DNA from: Glaciecola sp028401415 | GTDB taxonomy: Bacteria; Pseudomonadota; Gammaproteobacteria; Enterobacterales; Alteromonadaceae | Length of the DNA stretch: 64,000 bases | Assembly (NCBI RefSeq): GCF_028401415.2 | Contig: NZ_CP171821.2 | Coordinates: forward strand, 2,914,001 to 2,978,000 | Reading direction: 5' to 3' | In this document: positions 61,070 to 64,000 of the stretch, piece after piece | How the letters are laid out: the number at the start of each line of letters is the position of its first letter | How positions within the stretch are numbered: the first letter of the stretch is position 1 | Program-made: the position numbers and the translations under genes | Notes under the pieces: model-generated | What the model was told of the DNA's origin: nothing | Database searches by the model: none | What the model saw: only the letters and a program-made list of their open reading frames with translations

Positions 61070-64000
61070 ATGAAACCAGCTTCAACACGTTTAAGTCAAT
61101 TAACATTGTCATTAGCAATTGCACTATCAAGTAGTACTTACTCTACACTCGCTCTTGCTCAAGATGCGGCCGCAGAAGAAGACGAATCCGTCGAGAAAAT
61201 TACCGTTGTCGGTTCGAATATAAAAGGCGGCCCAGTGGCTGAAACTTTAGCCGTATCGGTCATCGGCGCAGATGAAATAGGCACTTTGGGCATCGATTCT
61301 ATTGATGATTTACTTCAGCTCATTCCAGAAAATGGGCAAAACTTCTTCAGTGAAGCTGAGAACATCAGCGGCGGTGTGAATGCGGCTCGTGGCGATGTAG
61401 GCACCTACAATCTTCGAAATCTGGGTACCGGTAACACGCTAGTGTTATTAAACGGCAGACGAATGGTTAATTCCGCCTCCTATCAGACTGAAGAAGTTGG
61501 CGGAAGCTTTGTCCCAGTAAATTCAGTGAACGTCAATACCATTCCGGTGCAAGGTTTAGATCGCGTCGAAGTACTGCGCGATGGTGCATCTGCTATATAC
61601 GGTGCTGATGCGGTCGCAGGTGTAGTAAACCACGTGCTTAAATCTGACTTTGTAGGCTTAAATATTTCAGCGCGCTGGGGGGAGTATGAAAACACCCCTC
61701 GCGATACCCAAACCCTGACAATAGAGTGGGGAAAAGACTTCAACGGTGGCCGCACTAACGTCAGTATGTTCGCCAATTATTTCGCGCGCGACCGGGTCAA
61801 CTCACAAGACGACGAACGTTGGGCAAACTCAGACTTCAGAGATCGCGTGCCTGAAGGTTCTTTGTGGGAAGGTGATATACGATTCAGGAACAACAGCGCC
61901 AACTCTTTATTCGGACAGTACGACCTGGTCACAAGTGCGTCGAGTGCAGGATTACGGGATGTACTGACTGATCGCTCAGGTGAATTTGAAACCTACCCAA
62001 TTGGCGACCCACGCTGTGAATATGCCATCAATGCAACTACCTGCGGCGCAATAGATGGCCAAGGCACTTTTCGACTAAACCTTAACGCAGACAGGGACTT
62101 AAGCTCAGAACTAGAACGCACCAACTTTTTCGTATTTCTCAATCATGAATTTAAGAACGGTGTAGAAAGCTTTACTGAGTTTTCCCTTTATCAATCAAAA
62201 ACAAACTTACGCCGTCATGCGACGGCACCTTTTACAAGCTCTCGATTACGTGTTGGTGCAGAAAACTACTATAACCCATTTGGGCCTTGTGGTTCGCCGA
62301 ACCGACTCCCAGACTCGATGATTCCCGATGTTCCTTGTTCTGGATTAGAGCTTATTATTGATAATTATCGCTTCGCTGAACTACCCCGTATCGTCGATAA
62401 CGACGGCGACTCATTCAGATTTTTGCAGGGCTTTAGAGGTTACATTGGCGATTGGGACTGGGAGGGGGCTTTTACACATTCCCAAGCGAATAAAGAGGAT
62501 ATTACCAGCAATCGAGTGTCTAACAATTTGATTACGGAAGCGCTGTTTGATCCAACGCCTGCTGCCTACAACCCCTTCAGTGGTGGTGCCGACTCAAATA
62601 TCGAAAGAGCGCTCATTCAGGTAGTGCGTAAGAATGAAACTGAACTCACAACCTTTGATTTTAAAGTCTCCACGCCAGCTTTATTCGAATTGCCGGGGGG
62701 CGACGTAGGCTTTGTTGCTGGGTTTGAGTATCGTGAAGAGTCGTTTATTGATGATAGAGACGACCGATTAGACGGCACCATTCCCTTTACCGATTTTGAA
62801 GGTGACACCTACCCCTTTGTATCGGATGTGGTGAATTCAAGTCCAACGCCTGATTCCAGTGGCGAGCGTAGCGTGACATCCTTATTTATGGAGTTTCAGG
62901 TGCCCGTGCTTGACAGCTTAGACGTGCAGGCCGCAATTCGTTATGAGGATTTTTCTGATGTCGGCAGCACCACAGTGGGCAAAGTCGCGTTCGGCTGGAA
63001 ACCAACAGACTTTTTCATGTTGCGCGGCTCTTGGTCAGAAGCGTTTAGAGCGCCAAATTTAATTACCATTAATGAAGAAATTGTTGCGCGTAACAATACC
63101 CGCACCGATTTAGCTTGTTTATATGCTGCGTTTTTCGGTGGAGATCCAGATCAAGACACGCTTGATTGTAGAAACGCTATTCAGCGAATTGCGCAAGGGA
63201 GTGATCAACTTAAGCCTGAAGAGAGCATAAACACTAACCTTGGTATCGTTTTAACACCTATTGACGATTTAACCATTACTGTTGATTATTGGTCGATAGA
63301 AAAAGAGAACACTATCGGCTTATTCGGTGAAGAAAATCATACATTGCTCGACTTACTCTTGCGTTTAGAAGCAGGTACATCAAACTGCGGAAGCGGCGGG
63401 TTTAATCCTGCAATAACCCGTCAGGCACCGGACGAAGATCAGTCCGCTATTTACTTAGCTGCTGGTATATGTCCAGCCGGCGATATTCAGTTTATCGATG
63501 ACAGGTATGCTAATTTAGATGATCGAAATTTAGCGGGCTTTGATATTGGCATATACTACAATTTAGACACAAATATCGGCGAATTTAAGTTTAGCTACAA
63601 TGGCTCGTTTATTGATGAATTTGAGCAAGTGCCTGGTGGCGAAGCTGCGTTATTAGTGAGTGCACAAGAGAGTGGCGCCATTCCCGCAAGTTTTCCCGTT
63701 GACGGTTTCGCTGATTTAATAGGGCGAGACGGCAATCAAGAACAACGGCATTCGGCGAGAGTCAGCTGGCGCAAGGATGACTTTGGCGCGAGCCTGAGTG
63801 GCAATCGTATTGGCGAATTTTATCAAAGCTCCTTAACGTTAGATGACGGTACGCAATACATTATTCCTTCAATGACAACCTACAATGCAACCTTTGACTA
63901 TCGTTTCGACGTAAAAGACGTGAACACACGCTTGCGTTTGGGTATTCGTAACCTAACTGATGAACGCGCTCCCCTTGCAGATCGCTTTTTTGGTTTCTTT
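61070..64000 (+). CDS. Large TonB-dependent receptor (3' end outside window)
   Basis: The frame is open from ATG 61070 to the window end (977 codons) and continues beyond. It has a signal peptide (LTLSLAIALSSSTYSTLALAQ), a TonB-box-like VEKITVVGSN, a plug domain (IDDLLQLIPENGQ, YNLRNLGTGNTLVLLNGRR, VEVLRDGASAIYGADAVAGVVNHV), and barrel strands down to RNLTDERAPLADRFFGFF, which is close to the usual C-terminus. It is a 1000-residue-class receptor as common in Alteromonadales for oligosaccharides or peptides. It lies 283 bp after the DUF1501 operon. A link to that operon is possible but unproven. Confidence 0.92.
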   Translation, partial: MKPASTRLSQLTLSLAIALSSSTYSTLALAQDAAAEEDESVEKITVVGSNIKGGPVAETLAVSVIGADEIGTLGIDSIDDLLQLIPENGQNFFSEAENISGGVNAARGDVGTYNLRNLGTGNTLVLLNGRRMVNSASYQTEEVGGSFVPVNSVNVNTIPVQGLDRVEVLRDGASAIYGADAVAGVVNHVLKSDFVGLNISARWGEYENTPRDTQTLTIEWGKDFNGGRTNVSMFANYFARDRVNSQDDERWANSDFRDRVPEGSLWEGDIRFRNNSANSLFGQYDLVTSASSAGLRDVLTDRSGEFETYPIGDPRCEYAINATTCGAIDGQGTFRLNLNADRDLSSELERTNFFVFLNHEFKNGVESFTEFSLYQSKTNLRRHATAPFTSSRLRVGAENYYNPFGPCGSPNRLPDSMIPDVPCSGLELIIDNYRFAELPRIVDNDGDSFRFLQGFRGYIGDWDWEGAFTHSQANKEDITSNRVSNNLITEALFDPTPAAYNPFSGGADSNIERALIQVVRKNETELTTFDFKVSTPALFELPGGDVGFVAGFEYREESFIDDRDDRLDGTIPFTDFEGDTYPFVSDVVNSSPTPDSSGERSVTSLFMEFQVPVLDSLDVQAAIRYEDFSDVGSTTVGKVAFGWKPTDFFMLRGSWSEAFRAPNLITINEEIVARNNTRTDLACLYAAFFGGDPDQDTLDCRNAIQRIAQGSDQLKPEESINTNLGIVLTPIDDLTITVDYWSIEKENTIGLFGEENHTLLDLLLRLEAGTSNCGSGGFNPAITRQAPDEDQSAIYLAAGICPAGDIQFIDDRYANLDDRNLAGFDIGIYYNLDTNIGEFKFSYNGSFIDEFEQVPGGEAALLVSAQESGAIPASFPVDGFADLIGRDGNQEQRHSARVSWRKDDFGASLSGNRIGEFYQSSLTLDDGTQYIIPSMTTYNATFDYRFDVKDVNTRLRLGIRNLTDERAPLADRFFGFF

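Noticed and set aside
60919..61134. 71-codon GTG frame with an upstream GAGGA
   Set aside because: It overlaps the start of the large TonB receptor by about 60 nt, has no recognisable features, and the receptor start with its signal peptide is secure. A leader peptide cannot be excluded.

Overview
The window looks like chromosomal DNA of a marine gammaproteobacterium of the Alteromonadales (Alteromonas/Glaciecola/Paraglaciecola type). Moderate GC, many TonB-dependent receptors, HD-GYP/GGDEF-EAL and CheB-CheR signalling proteins, an S9 peptidase, an alginate-export-type porin and ExbB/ExbD modules all fit this. The genus is inference. No rRNA, tRNA or CRISPR array was seen.

Region 1 (1-4.8 kb) is a decaying mobile or defence island. 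It holds the 3' end of a helicase of the kind found in TOTE/archaeo-eukaryotic-primase systems, a repeat-rich stretch, a gene broken by a stop and a frameshift, a HigB toxin with a HigA-ImmA/IrrE fusion, an AlpA-type regulator, a truncated DUF927 gene, and a truncated fic gene behind an array of TGTCGA half-sites.

Region 2 (4.9-17 kb) is ordinary chromosome: an HD-GYP protein whose HD histidine is replaced, a delta-class carbonic anhydrase, a secreted amidase, HiPIP, a small operon (CPXCG protein, flavin reductase, 59-aa membrane protein), an HNH nuclease, and an RND efflux operon (MFP-RND-TetR).

Region 3 (17-37 kb) carries a FAN1-like VRR-NUC nuclease fused to a DnaQ-type exonuclease behind a LexA box, a TonB-dependent receptor, a leucine-rich-repeat protein, an ECF sigma/anti-sigma/porin operon, a 197-bp palindromic MITE-like element, a DUF2805 protein and an S9 peptidase. 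It then has a signalling block (CheB-CheR-PAS-REC, a HATPase protein and a DUF4919 lipoprotein, divergent from a GAF-PAS-GGDEF-EAL protein), a DHH phosphoesterase and an LPD1/CLCA_X-like protein.

Region 4 (37.4-60.8 kb) is the standout. A tightly packed 15-gene minus-strand array runs from a hydrazine-synthase-alpha-like cytochrome lipoprotein through SH3 and beta-barrel outer-membrane proteins, a TlpA thioredoxin, DUF4266, DUF3570, a periplasmic protein, three TPR proteins (two of them lipoproteins) and a small periplasmic protein to ExbB, two unequal ExbD proteins and a TonB/AgmX-like protein. Across a 705-bp divergent regulatory region, three plus-strand genes encode a DUF1585/1588-like haem protein, a cytochrome-LamG lipoprotein and a Tat-exported DUF1501 protein. 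The layout resembles the myxobacterial Agl-Glt/Nfs envelope machines, here joined to an exported haem/DUF1501 module. I propose a proton-motive-force-driven trans-envelope machine that handles or moves a surface redox or polymer-binding complex. A large TonB-dependent receptor follows and runs off the window end.
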